Source of the DNA: an uncultured Actinomycetes bacterium
GTDB lineage: Bacteria > Actinomycetota > CADDZG01 > WHSQ01
Assembly: GCA_937863385.1 (NCBI GenBank)
Contig: CALMBW010000003.1
Coordinates: 1 to 62,299 of the forward strand
Direction of reading: 5' to 3'
DNA length: 62,299 nucleotides
Below the pieces are notes generated by a model. The model was not told the origin of the DNA. It did not search any database and was given only the letters and a program-made list of their open reading frames with translations. How positions within the stretch are numbered: position 1 is the stretch's first letter; every line of letters starts with the position of its first letter. Of this stretch, positions 14,084 through 21,530 are shown piece by piece. Both the position numbers and the translations under genes were made by a program.

Positions 14084-14533
14084 TCAGCTCTGGAACCGCG
14101 AGTTCACCGCGTAATCGGGAAAGCGTCCGTAGACCTCCCGAAGCAGCTGACTGAACGAGCGGGACGTCACGTAGGCTCGGACCTTCGACACGAACTCGAC
14201 GTGTTTGGAATCCATCTCCTCAAGAAGTTTGGCGACTCGCGCGTCCCCCTCGTAAGTGGTTCGATAACGCGGATACCGACGCCCGGGGACCGACTCAATC
14301 TCCAGGAGGTTGTCGTTGACCAGTTGGGCAATCTCTCTGGTCAATTCGCGGGAGAAGGGGCCCCAGTCCCAGGGCTCAAAATCGAATAGATTACGCCAAC
14401 GCTCGTCCCCCGCCATCTGGAGGATGAAGACGCCCTTCTGCAGGCGTAGACGGTCAAGAGCTTCTGGCTCTTGCGCTGGAGCAAGCTCGTCAGCAGCAAG
14501 CAGAAGCGGTAGGTCCGCTCGGTTCACAAACAC
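14084..14533 (-). CDS. YwgA/SocA (Panacea/DUF4065)-like protein
   Basis: The product is 149 residues. LDRLRLQKGVFILQM, then F-E-P-W-D-W-G-P-F-S-R-E-L, a short helix, and the ending L-L-R-E-V-Y-G-R-F-P-D-Y-A-V-N-S-R follow the phage-associated YwgA/DUF4065 pattern (LQK-(L/G)-x-(Y/F), a G-P-(F/Y)-S box and a VY-x-x-(Y/F)-P-x-(Y/F) C-terminus). Panacea-domain proteins act as antitoxins for many unrelated toxins. Its direct upstream position to the Ntn hydrolase gene suggests it controls or delivers substrates to that protease. The family call is fair; the pairing role is inference. Confidence 0.6.
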   Translation of the reverse strand: MFVNRADLPLLLAADELAPAQEPEALDRLRLQKGVFILQMAGDERWRNLFDFEPWDWGPFSRELTREIAQLVNDNLLEIESVPGRRYPRYRTTYEGDARVAKLLEEMDSKHVEFVSKVRAYVTSRSFSQLLREVYGRFPDYAVNSRFQS

Positions 14534-14729
14534 ATCCTATGGGCTTGGGACAGACTTGGCCGGAATCCGACCAACTTCAGTCGTAAGCGTACATGTGACG
14601 TGCGACACAACCTGCCTCGCCTGGAAAGTGCCAACGCTTAAACAACGAGGGGATTTCGCGGCTCACATTGTCGCCGAATTCCAGAACGAGGCAGTAGAAG
14701 CGCTCATCCGCCTGTACGAGGGGTAATCC

Positions 14730-15224
14730 TCACTCGTCGGCGTAGTAGGCGCTGATGTCCGACTCAAAAGCGAGTAGGTCTTCAGAGGGCTCTGGCTGCT
14801 GATTGCGAAGAATCGCACCGAGGGTCAGGTGAGCCTCACGGCGGATGACGTACCCGACCTTGAACGGAGAGCCATGGCCCATTCGATCCAGGGTGTCGAC
14901 CTGGAAAAAAGCGTTCGCGACGCGCGCCATATTCGTTCGAGCGTCTTCCCCTTGCAGCAGCAGAGCCTCGCGCTCGATTTCGCGGACGACATCTCGAATG
15001 GCGGACTGAGGCGGCGACGTTCCATGCTCATACAGGCCCTCGAAAATCTCGTTTGCCTTGTCGATTAGTGCGAGTAGACGCTCTGCCGCCTCTCTTGACG
15101 ACCTCCTCAAAGCTGCTCGTTCTTCTCGTTGTTCTTGTCTGGCCGCTGCGATCCACGCACCACCGAGGGCAAAGATTCCACCTACGGCAACGCTTGCGAG
15201 GTTCTGTATCCATTGTTCGTTCAC
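14730..15224 (-). CDS. Membrane-anchored helical protein, unknown function
   Basis: The product is 164 residues. One N-terminal membrane segment (about 8-28, ASVAVGGIFALGGAWIAAAR) is followed by a charged helix rich in Arg and Glu and more amphipathic helices. There is no catalytic motif. Such N-anchored helical proteins are common in phages and in actinobacterial islands. It stands alone on the minus strand, about 200 bp from the YwgA-like gene. I do not recognise a family. Confidence 0.6.
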   Translation of the reverse strand: MNEQWIQNLASVAVGGIFALGGAWIAAARQEQREERAALRRSSREAAERLLALIDKANEIFEGLYEHGTSPPQSAIRDVVREIEREALLLQGEDARTNMARVANAFFQVDTLDRMGHGSPFKVGYVIRREAHLTLGAILRNQQPEPSEDLLAFESDISAYYADE

Positions 15225-15502
15225 TAATGCACTCCCGGTCGACTGTCTTGTCCAACTAGTTCCGAGCGCTTGGCAGTTGTTGCACTAAGTCTCCTTCATC
15301 TGAACCGGCAAACAAAAATCTTCATGGACCGCATGACTTGTCACACGCGCCCTTCACTCGGAAACCATCGCGTTCCGGTACGACGCGTGTACTGTGAGCG
15401 GGACAGCTCATCAAGAGTGGGAGCGAGGGACAGGCCCTGCAACCTCCCCGGCAACCCCGGTCGTCAGATCGGTAGGTGCCAATGCCTGAACGATGGGGGA
15501 AA

Positions 15503-15913
15503 ATGCACGTCTCCAGAAGGTCCTTTCTTAAGGCGGTCGGGGCGCTCCCGTTCGTGTCCACCTCATTCCGCTCAATGCCGGAGCAAAGAACGCCGCTTCC
15601 GAGTTTTGTGTTATCCGAGGAAGGCTGCCCGATGTGCGGCAGCGAGGACGTACGGGAAATCGTCCACGGGCTACATGGTTGGCTGGAACCCCAACAGATC
15701 GGTGGCGGATGTTGTCCGAGCGACTACGATCCAGACTTCATCTGCGGAGCTTGTCAAATGCTATGGCGGCACGATCGGTTCCCCTTTTCCCCCGCCTGGG
15801 AAGTGTTGCGTGACGACATGTATGTAGAAGGCTGGACGCGGTCCGTGGTACGCAATGTAGTGAACCCAGACAACTCTTGGCGGTTCAATCTTCGACCACA
15901 TGGGGCGGGCTAG
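15503..15913 (+). CDS. Protein with Tat signal motif and zinc-ribbon-like Cys pairs
   Basis: The product is 136 residues. ATG 15503 is preceded by GGGGGA; an earlier in-frame ATG lacks a site. The start MHVSRRSFLKAVGALPF has the S-R-R-x-F-L-K twin-arginine motif and a hydrophobic stretch. The mature part has CPMCGSEDV, GGGCC and ICGAC Cys groups. Export of a metal-binding protein by the Tat route would be unusual for a satellite. Alternatively the Tat-like start is a coincidence and this is a small cytoplasmic Zn protein. No family recognised. Confidence 0.5.
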   Translation: MHVSRRSFLKAVGALPFVSTSFRSMPEQRTPLPSFVLSEEGCPMCGSEDVREIVHGLHGWLEPQQIGGGCCPSDYDPDFICGACQMLWRHDRFPFSPAWEVLRDDMYVEGWTRSVVRNVVNPDNSWRFNLRPHGAG

Positions 15914-15915
15914 GC

Positions 15916-16122
15916 GTGGCATTGCCCGAAGGGAGATTTCGGGGCAGCGATCTTCCGTGCGGATGGTTGCGCTTTGTCTGGTTGCCAACCGACATCGACT
16001 TCTTCAATTCAGACGGTGAGCTAGTTCAGCCTCGCCTTCCGATGTCGCAGGAGGAGTATCTACGTTTGGATGGTTGGAGGGAGATTGAGATCGCTCATGG
16101 GCTCGGTCGTGGGCGGACGTGA
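15916..16122 (+). CDS. Small hypothetical protein
   Basis: The product is 68 residues if GTG 15916 is used, two bases after the previous stop, which suggests coupling. It is rich in Trp and acidic residues (P-C-G-W-L-R-F-V-W-L-P and D-G-W-R-E-I-E). Its end overlaps the end of the convergent gene on the other strand by 28 bp. No family or motif recognised; it may be part of a two-gene unit with the Tat-motif protein. Confidence 0.4.
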   Translation: MALPEGRFRGSDLPCGWLRFVWLPTDIDFFNSDGELVQPRLPMSQEEYLRLDGWREIEIAHGLGRGRT

Positions 16123-16511
16123 TCAGCTCCCCAAAGTGCCTCTAGGGCTTCGAAGAGGTATTGGCGAGCGTCTCCAGCAAGGTTCGGCACCTTTCCTGAG
16201 TTGTCGTGCCTAGCCAATCCAAGGATGACATCCTCAACCATCTCTCGCGACGGGAAGGGCCCATTCTGACGCCTGGACGGTCCATGAAGGATGTGCCTCA
16301 GAACAAAGGCAGCTAATAAAAATACGTCGTTCCGACGTCCCTCCCGGTAGCAATCCATGGCTACATCCCTCGCGTGCAATTGATCCACCAAGGCAATGAG
16401 TCGGCACCCGCAGATCGAACAAAATGAATCGTCGGGCTCGTAAGACTTGCCGCACCAGCACTCACCGTCAAGCAGCTCGTCCCGTCGCCTAGCCCATTCC
16501 GAGATATCCAT
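16095..16511 (-). CDS. Zinc-ribbon hypothetical protein
   Basis: The product is 138 residues from ATG 16511 (MDISEWARRRDELL). ECWCGKSYEPDDSFCSICGC gives two Cys pairs at about 18/20 and 31/34. A helical C-terminal part with R-N-D-V-F-L-L-A-A-F follows. It is a small metal-binding helical protein of unknown role, probably a DNA- or protein-binding accessory of the element. It lies downstream of the Xre repressor on the same strand. Confidence 0.5.
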   Translation of the reverse strand: MDISEWARRRDELLDGECWCGKSYEPDDSFCSICGCRLIALVDQLHARDVAMDCYREGRRNDVFLLAAFVLRHILHGPSRRQNGPFPSREMVEDVILGLARHDNSGKVPNLAGDARQYLFEALEALWGADHVRPRPSP

Positions 16512-16549
16512 GAAGTGAGTGTACTGAACGTCTAACGGCCCTTCTGGGG

Positions 16550-16780
16550 CTATGTAAACGATCGCTTGATGAGTTCGCTGAGCGGGCATCGAAAACCGTC
16601 TGACAAGGCCAGCAGAGTCATCAGCGTCGGGTTCCGTTCGCCGCGCTCCAGATCTCCAATGTAGTTGGGGTGGAGTCCCGAGCGTTCAGCAAGCTGTTCC
16701 TGGGTGAGATCGGCTTCGAGTCGAAGCTCGGCGAGAGAACGGCCGAACTTTCGAAGGGTTGTTTCCCGCTTGCGCGCCAT
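16550..16780 (-). CDS. Xre-family repressor
   Basis: The product is 76 residues from ATG 16780. KFGRSLAELRLEADLTQEQL, then A-E-R-S-G-L-H-P-N-Y-I-G-D-L-E-R-G-E-R-N-P-T is a complete cro/C1-type helix-turn-helix domain with little else. A perfect palindrome (16798-16833) lies just upstream, at the start of the divergent gene, and is the likely operator. It could keep element 3 silent or control only the divergent membrane protein. Phage satellites usually carry such a switch. Confidence 0.85.
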   Translation of the reverse strand: MARKRETTLRKFGRSLAELRLEADLTQEQLAERSGLHPNYIGDLERGERNPTLMTLLALSDGFRCPLSELIKRSFT

Positions 16781-16797
16781 GACACAGAAGGAAATGA

Positions 16798-16833
16798 CCC
16801 CACTCATAGATGGTCCACCCACTATGAGTGGGG
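16798..16833. promoter_or_regulatory. Perfect 12-bp inverted repeat, probable Xre operator
   Basis: CCCCACTCATAG and CTATGAGTGGGG form a perfect inverted repeat separated by 12 bp. It lies between the divergent starts of the Xre gene (16780) and the membrane-protein gene (16825); the right arm covers the start codon of the latter. Binding there would block both transcription and translation of that gene. Confidence 0.75.
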
Positions 16834-17414
16834 TTAAGGTTTCAGTCACGGACAGCTTGGTGGAAGGAGTTGCAGTGGGAAGTGAGATACCACCTCAACA
16901 GAGACCTGGTCCTTCGTTTGCGCAAGAGAACAAGGGCCCTCTCATCATTGGCGCGGCGATCATTCTCGCTGCCTTGATTGTGGTCCTCGCCACTCGAAAG
17001 GATGGCTCATCCAGCCCGGACATCCCACCAGAAGCGTCCGCGAGCGCATCTGCGGAAATACGGGATGTATCCGGCACCTTCACCTTGGTTCAACGGTCAG
17101 GCTTCTTTATCTACGGGTCATCAGCAAGCGGAGCGGATCTTTGTGAAGGGACTGGCGGATACTCCGACATCCAAGAGGGTCTTCCGGTAGATGTGGCCGA
17201 CCAAGACGGAACGGTTCTGTCTGCTGGCGCACTGGGTCGGGGCGTTGTGGAAGGGGAAGGCTCCGCCCAGGTATGTGAGTTTGACTTTGACCTTCCATCT
17301 GTCCAAGATGCCGATCGGTACGTCATCGAGGTTGGTGACCGCGGCGAACTCAGCTATTCACGGGCTCAACTCGAAGAGATGAACTGGGAGGTCTCGTTTT
17401 CTCTTGGAGACTGA
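16825..17414 (+). CDS. Single-pass membrane protein with extracytoplasmic domain
   Basis: The product is 196 residues from ATG 16825 (an ATG at 16795 is also in frame). A Pro/Gln-rich cytoplasmic start, a membrane segment at about 39-56 (PLIIGAAIILAALIVVLA), a Ser/Ala/Pro linker and a beta-rich domain of about 130 residues (DVSGTFTLVQRSG onward) follow in order. The outer domain has single Cys residues that could form a disulfide. The domain layout resembles small actinobacterial surface proteins with a DVSG-x-F-x-L start. Placed under the Xre operator, it may alter the host surface, for example by superinfection exclusion. That is speculation. Confidence 0.6.
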
Positions 17415-17439
17415 AGCAACTCCAAGCCGACGGCCGGAA

Positions 17440-17865
17440 CTAGCTTCCCCATTGCGCAGCGCTCTTGTATAGGTCTGAGGCCTCAGCATCTCCCTGTGCC
17501 GCTTTGTATTCAGACAAGAGCTTCTGACCCTCAGGATCGCCGTAGACGAGGCTGTAGCCCTTGCTGATTGTCACACCCTTGAGACTCGCTAACTCTTCCG
17601 CTCGTTCATGCAGCCTGTTAGCGACCTCGTTCGCCTTCTCATCGTCTACAACGGCAGACTTTTCGGTTCGCTCGGCTAGGGGATGTCCGCACTCTGGACA
17701 TACTTTGGAGCCATCAAGGTAAGCCCTGCACTCGGAACACTTTGCCCCTTCGTCATACGACTTGAAGAAGACGATCTCCGCCTCCGGGTTAGCTCCTCGC
17801 TTGACGAGCGCGACCTTTCGAATGCGAAGGTTCCGAAGAAAGGCTGGGTTGTTAACTGCCATCAC
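17440..17865 (-). CDS. Phage capsid-maturation (prohead protease/scaffold)-like protein with zinc ribbon
   Basis: The product is 141 residues. LRIRKVALVKRGANPEAEIV followed by F-F-K-S near the start is the strand-turn pattern (V-D/x-x-V-x-R-G-A-N-P-x-A) seen at the N-terminus of head-maturation proteins of actinophages. A CSEC...CPECG zinc ribbon follows, then a helical Glu-rich tail. It is too short for a full protease, and no catalytic Ser/His is visible. It overlaps the gene upstream by 4 bp and lies downstream of the terminase genes, where head-assembly genes usually sit. It may redirect helper-phage capsid assembly. Confidence 0.5.
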   Translation of the reverse strand: MMAVNNPAFLRNLRIRKVALVKRGANPEAEIVFFKSYDEGAKCSECRAYLDGSKVCPECGHPLAERTEKSAVVDDEKANEVANRLHERAEELASLKGVTISKGYSLVYGDPEGQKLLSEYKAAQGDAEASDLYKSAAQWGS

Positions 17866-18239
17866 TGGTCTCCAAGCACTTGAGCGATGAACTGGGCGAG
17901 ATCTGCCCGTTCGGCCCCGCTGAGTTCTCGACCAAAGAGACGGAGAGATGATTTGAGCCCTCGTCTCCGCTCTTCATGGAACTCGCTCCGCTTACTTGTT
18001 TGCTTTCGATCTTCAATAGCGATATCTCGACAATGTTGAGTGCTCTTGTCGGTTCTGCTCTTGGCGTCTCGTACTAGCTGATGGCGTTCGATCTCCAGGT
18101 TCAGCTCTCGGAAAAGCTCCTCGTCTCCTCTCGTCCACGTAGAGCGTTCCTTTCCGAGTAACGCGGAGCGCTCGGCTAGAAGAGCCGTCTCACTCATCTG
18201 CTGAAGTCGAACCTCGTTGCGAATAGGTGAATGCATCAC
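17862..18239 (-). CDS. Charged helical protein of the packaging cluster
   Basis: The product is 125 residues, with a very high content of Arg, Lys, Glu and Ser. The N-terminal half is a predicted helix pair (LQQMSETALLAERSALLGK), and the C-terminal half has SLRLFGRELSGAERADLAQF. It lies between the large terminase and the capsid-maturation-like gene and overlaps the latter by 4 bp. No family recognised. A scaffold or connector role is possible from the position only. Confidence 0.5.
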   Translation of the reverse strand: MMHSPIRNEVRLQQMSETALLAERSALLGKERSTWTRGDEELFRELNLEIERHQLVRDAKSRTDKSTQHCRDIAIEDRKQTSKRSEFHEERRRGLKSSLRLFGRELSGAERADLAQFIAQVLGDQ

Positions 18240-18297
18240 TTCCCCTTTCTGCTGTCTCGTTGGTCTTGTTCATCTCTAATAGAACGGAGCCCGCGGA

Positions 18298-19731
18298 TCA
18301 CCAATCCCATCCGTCATCACCTGCTAAGCCGAGCGAAGCGGGAACGATCTCGTTCTGTTCTATGAGCCAGGAATCCGCTTTGGGAACCACAATCGGAGTA
18401 ACTGCTTGCACCTGCGGGGGTGCCGAAGAAAGAGCCTGCACGCACAAAGCGACGGCGACAGCGCGGTCATCGTGCTGATCGGGGTCATGGTCCATCCGCA
18501 ATACGCCCGGCGACGTCTCCCGAAGCCGAACGTTCGCCAGCTCGTCGAGAAGTTCTTTGTCGTCTGGAAGAGCTAGTGCCTGATTCCTCAGCGCGAGATG
18601 AAGGCCGCTCGCAAGTCGGCCGACACTTCCGCTGCTGAAAGTGAACTCTTCAACACGCACACCTCGATCCCGTAGTCGTTGAGCAAGCCCGATGGCCTGC
18701 CAAGGATCGAGGACGATCCGCGCTCCGTTGAACTGCCGGTGCGCCTGAAGCAGCCATCTTTCGACAGCTTCAACCTTGACCGGGTTCGTACGCGTGCCCT
18801 GCCACACCTCGATGCGATCAAGGATCACCTTCCGCTGCCCAGGCTTGCGCTGATCATGTTCGGCATGGGCGACAACGGCAACGGTTCGATCTCTCTTCAG
18901 GCCAAGGTCAAGGGAAATGACGTAGCGCACACCCCTCTCCGGATCAAGAGGACCATCGAGAACCACGCAGGCGCGAAGGTCATCAAGCGAGGTCAACCGA
19001 TCCTCTGACGCCGTCCACTCGTTCAGGAATAGTCGCTGGAATGAACTCTCAGGAAGTCGACGGCGTTGCTCTTCGAGACGCTCCTTACTCATCCAAGGGG
19101 CAGGGCCCCACAGCTCGTTTACTCGCCACATCGGGTCGGCCTTAGCGTGCTCCAAGACCTTGTACGACCAATGAGCTGGCTCACCCGCCGATGTCAGCAA
19201 GACCAACCGGCAACCAGGCACTTTGGCAACTGCGGATGTGATTGCCTCGAAGACGACCTTCGGTTGTGACGTCGAAGGCCAGTTCGCCACCTCATCGATG
19301 ACAACAAAGTCCGGTCTCAGGCCCCACGAACCTGACGCGTCCGCAGCGAGTATCTCCAATGTCGATCCAGTTTCCAGATCCGTGGCCTTGAATGCCCCAA
19401 TCACAAACCGTCCTTCGAGTGAAGGCGTCCGCTCAGCGAAGCCCCTAAAGGCATCTAGCAGGAGCCGCCCCTGGTCTCGATCAGCGGCGACCGCATAACA
19501 GCGAGAGCCCGGTCGAAGCTGAGCCACAATCGCGACTTGGACGATGGCAGCAAGGTCACTTGTCTTTGACCGGCCTCGGGCTCGCGTGAGGAAGTGATAG
19601 GGGGTTGCGCTCTCGGTATCGAGGACCGCACCAAAATCGACCCACTGTGCTGCCTCAGCCATCTGTCCTAAGCGACAGTCGTCTGGCATCACGAAACTCG
19701 CGAGCAGGTCGAGAGCGTCGGTGGTCTTCAT
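18298..19731 (-). CDS. Phage terminase large subunit
   Basis: The product is 477 residues. The N-terminal ATPase has RARGRSKTSDLA (a Walker A variant with S-K-T, about 50-61) and FVVIDEVANW (Walker B with catalytic Glu, about 141-150), then LVLLTSAG as the coupling motif. The C-terminal nuclease has SLDLGLKRDRT (about 272-282) and DHDPDQHDDRAVAVAL (about 430-445), the acidic residues of the RNase H-like fold. Length is in the usual range. It is downstream of the P27-like small subunit. It would package DNA into heads, which for this element must come from a helper phage. Confidence 0.85.
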   Translation of the reverse strand: MKTTDALDLLASFVMPDDCRLGQMAEAAQWVDFGAVLDTESATPYHFLTRARGRSKTSDLAAIVQVAIVAQLRPGSRCYAVAADRDQGRLLLDAFRGFAERTPSLEGRFVIGAFKATDLETGSTLEILAADASGSWGLRPDFVVIDEVANWPSTSQPKVVFEAITSAVAKVPGCRLVLLTSAGEPAHWSYKVLEHAKADPMWRVNELWGPAPWMSKERLEEQRRRLPESSFQRLFLNEWTASEDRLTSLDDLRACVVLDGPLDPERGVRYVISLDLGLKRDRTVAVVAHAEHDQRKPGQRKVILDRIEVWQGTRTNPVKVEAVERWLLQAHRQFNGARIVLDPWQAIGLAQRLRDRGVRVEEFTFSSGSVGRLASGLHLALRNQALALPDDKELLDELANVRLRETSPGVLRMDHDPDQHDDRAVAVALCVQALSSAPPQVQAVTPIVVPKADSWLIEQNEIVPASLGLAGDDGWDW

Positions 19732-19955
19732 TCCTCCTCACCAACAAATCGAAAATAGGAGGTGAGCCCGATGTAATCAAAGCGCTCGTAAACAACGCTC
19801 TTTAGCTCGAATGGCAACACTTGCTGGTCACGCCCTACGGTTGCGCCATCCAAGTGCTCCAGTACCAAACGGTGTGGAGGCTCAATGGATTCCAGCCACT
19901 CCGCCCCAACACACGGTCCGTCTACTAGAAGGATGTTGTAAGGGGTGCTACTCAT
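19728..19955 (-). CDS. Small hypothetical protein between terminase subunits
   Basis: The product is 75 residues. It overlaps the small terminase gene by 8 bp and the large terminase gene by 4 bp, so it is embedded in the packaging operon. The sequence reads like a compact alpha/beta domain (YNILLVDGPCVG, then a C-terminal YFRFVGEEE). There are no known motifs. Size and location suggest a packaging accessory. Confidence 0.5.
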   Translation of the reverse strand: MSSTPYNILLVDGPCVGAEWLESIEPPHRLVLEHLDGATVGRDQQVLPFELKSVVYERFDYIGLTSYFRFVGEEE

Positions 19956-20424
19956 CAGCTTCCAACTCCGATCGGGCTTCAGCAGCGAGCCGCAACCGCC
20001 GTCCCTCAGCCATCTCCCTGGACATCAAGCCCCGGTCCCTTGCCGCAGCTCCGAGATCGCGCTGGAGTCGCGCTGATGAGGACGGGTCAAGTCCCAGACG
20101 AGCGCGAGCCTCAGCCGCCAATCTTTCGAGCTTGACTGCAAAGTCCGCAGCAGGTCGTTGCGCGCCGGTCTCGGGATCGAGGAGTCCGTGCTCGTCCAAC
20201 CACTCTGAAACGAGAGCACAGCGAGCCTCGGCGCGACCCCATGCAGTCAAAGCTGGGCCGAACTCAGGGACATCGAGCCAGGGGATGCGCTCCACAGCGG
20301 CAGCGACGATCTGAGCTGCTAGGGGCGCGATAGAGCGCTCGGAATTGGCCCCGTGCCGGAGCGCTGCGGTGTTGCGCTTCTCAAAAGGGGGCCAAGAGTA
20401 GTTACGGGCTGGGGATCTGGACAC
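19948..20424 (-). CDS. Phage terminase small subunit (P27-like)
   Basis: The product is 158 residues from GTG 20424. An HGANSERSIAPLAAQIV start, where H-G-A-x-S is the typical opening of actinobacterial P27-type small subunits, is followed by helices rich in Ala, Arg and Glu and an A-R-A-R-L-G-L-D-P-S-S-x-A-R-L ending segment, also characteristic of P27 proteins. It would recognise the packaging site and recruit the large subunit. In satellites a private small terminase diverts helper packaging to the element genome. Confidence 0.75.
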   Translation of the reverse strand: MSRSPARNYSWPPFEKRNTAALRHGANSERSIAPLAAQIVAAAVERIPWLDVPEFGPALTAWGRAEARCALVSEWLDEHGLLDPETGAQRPAADFAVKLERLAAEARARLGLDPSSSARLQRDLGAAARDRGLMSREMAEGRRLRLAAEARSELEADE

Positions 20425-20775
20425 CTAGATCACCACTTCCGACAGCTGAACCTCCGGGTTGTGAAACAGGTGGCAGGCCCCTGACCTGCGCACTTGGGTG
20501 CCCCGCAACGCAGTTGCAACACTTCGGTCCGCCACCCCGGCGGCACCACGCATCGTTTTTCCAAACAGGAAGCCCCTAGCAAGAGGGGGGGTAGGAGACT
20601 GGCTCTTGCTTGCCCTCAGAGAGGGGGTGGCGACGGAGTCGCCCCGTCTGTAAGACGGAATCTCTGTAGAAGTCTCTGTCGAAGTCTCTGTTAAGAACAC
20701 GCCAAAACAGTGGGATGGAGACGCCATCTTGGAGTTACCACCCCGCCGCTTCGGCGCCATAGACCTGACAATCAA
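20425..20775 (-). other. Probable out-of-frame tail of the replication protein
   Basis: This frame contains FLTETSTETSTEIP, encoded by a 12-bp tandem repeat (three units, 20658-20691). The T-E-T repeat is a known feature of the C-terminal tail of the same phage replication protein family as the gene at 20735-21154, whose frame ends by TAA at 20735. A frameshift near 20740 would join the two. The frame ends with TAG directly before the GTG of the small terminase. As an independent gene it has no ribosome-binding site. It also contains an inverted repeat GCAAGAG/CTCTTGC. Confidence 0.45.
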
Positions 20776-21154
20776 CGCTCATGCCGTCAATCTGGCGCCT
20801 TGATGCCGCCACCTGTTCCAGCTGGCGCAACCGCTCGTAGTTGAGCCTGTACCACTTTCTTCGATCGGGGCCACGACGTTGTGCCGAGATGAGTACTCCT
20901 TGGTCCTCAAGAGAAGTCACTGTGCGCTCTATGGTCCGTGGTGACCAGAAGGGGAAGTTGGTCTGCCAACCCTTGTAAGAGTTGTATGTCCAGGTGTACC
21001 CGTCCCATCGGTTCTTTCCGCGCTCTTCATTCTTCTGGACCCAGTAGTGCACCTGCTGCAGGAAGATCGCCTCGTTGAGCCCAACAATCAGTGCCAAGCT
21101 CGGGAGAACCTGTAACGGTGGTTCAGCAATCAGGAGTCCGCGGTAGTCACTCAT
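20735..21154 (-). CDS. Phage replication protein (replisome-organiser type), possibly truncated
   Basis: The product is 139 residues from ATG 21154 (MSDYRGLLIAEPPLQVLPSL). The segment L-N-E-A-I-F-L-Q-Q-V-H-Y-W-V, then the T-Y-N-S-Y-K-G-W-Q-x-x-F-P-F-W-S-x-R-T-I-E-R motif, is a winged-helix domain shared by many Gram-positive phage and plasmid replication proteins. Such proteins bind the origin and recruit the host helicase loader. Usual members continue with an acidic T-E-T tail. Here that tail appears in another frame, so the gene may be frameshifted. The excisionase gene overlaps its 5' end. Confidence 0.7.
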   Translation of the reverse strand: MSDYRGLLIAEPPLQVLPSLALIVGLNEAIFLQQVHYWVQKNEERGKNRWDGYTWTYNSYKGWQTNFPFWSPRTIERTVTSLEDQGVLISAQRRGPDRRKWYRLNYERLRQLEQVAASRRQIDGMSVDCQVYGAEAAGW

Positions 21155-21413
21155 GACGTTCCGGTCCTGGGTCCCCTTCAGCAAGGGGTCCGTCATTGCC
21201 CCCCATCAATCGCGCAAGCGAGGCTCGTCCGATCCGAAGCTTCCGGCCCACACGGAAGGCTCCCTCAATCTGGCCCGCTTTCACAGCCGCGTAAAGCGCA
21301 GACCTCTTCACGCGTAGCACTTCAGCAGCCTCGGGAATAGTTAGAGCAACAGGGAGGTCCTCAAGGCGCGTCACGCAATCCTCAGATGAGTTAATGCCAA
21401 GATCAACGTTCAT
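21147..21413 (-). CDS. Excisionase-like helix-turn-helix protein of element 3
   Basis: The product is 88 residues from ATG 21413; a GTG at 21422 is an alternative start. ALTIPEAAEVLRVKRSALYA followed by A-V-K-A-G-Q-I-E-G-A-F-R-V-G-R-K-L-R-I is the MerR/Xis winged helix. Unlike in element 2, it is transcribed away from the integrase, as the first gene of the replication-packaging operon, so it may double as a control protein of that operon. An inverted repeat (21417-21437) lies just upstream of its start. Confidence 0.8.
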   Translation of the reverse strand: MNVDLGINSSEDCVTRLEDLPVALTIPEAAEVLRVKRSALYAAVKAGQIEGAFRVGRKLRIGRASLARLMGGNDGPLAEGDPGPERHE

Positions 21414-21530
21414 GGATTCCACCGTACGAAGGTGGAACGAGAACGCCTAGAGCGAGATCCAGCCGAAATAGATCCAGGTTATTCAACCAGGACCCGCGGT
21501 TCCTGGCGTTAATTGCGCTAGTGTGAAGGC
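21414..21530. promoter_or_regulatory. Divergent control region with inverted repeat
   Basis: TTCCACC and GGTGGAA (21417-21423 and 21431-21437) form a perfect 7-bp inverted repeat with a 7-bp spacer immediately upstream of the excisionase start. The region must carry promoters for the minus-strand replication-packaging operon and for the plus-strand genes 21531 and the integrase. It is a good candidate for autoregulation by the excisionase-like protein. Confidence 0.5.

Noticed and set aside
14610-14726. Short plus-strand frame ending in a plausible helical tail
   Set aside because: It is too short, has no start with a ribosome-binding site, and most of the longer frame overlaps the YwgA-like gene on the other strand.
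20658-20691. Three tandem 12-bp repeats resembling replication iterons
   Set aside because: In the minus-strand frame they encode a T-E-T-S repeat known from the tail of this replication-protein family, so a coding explanation is simpler.
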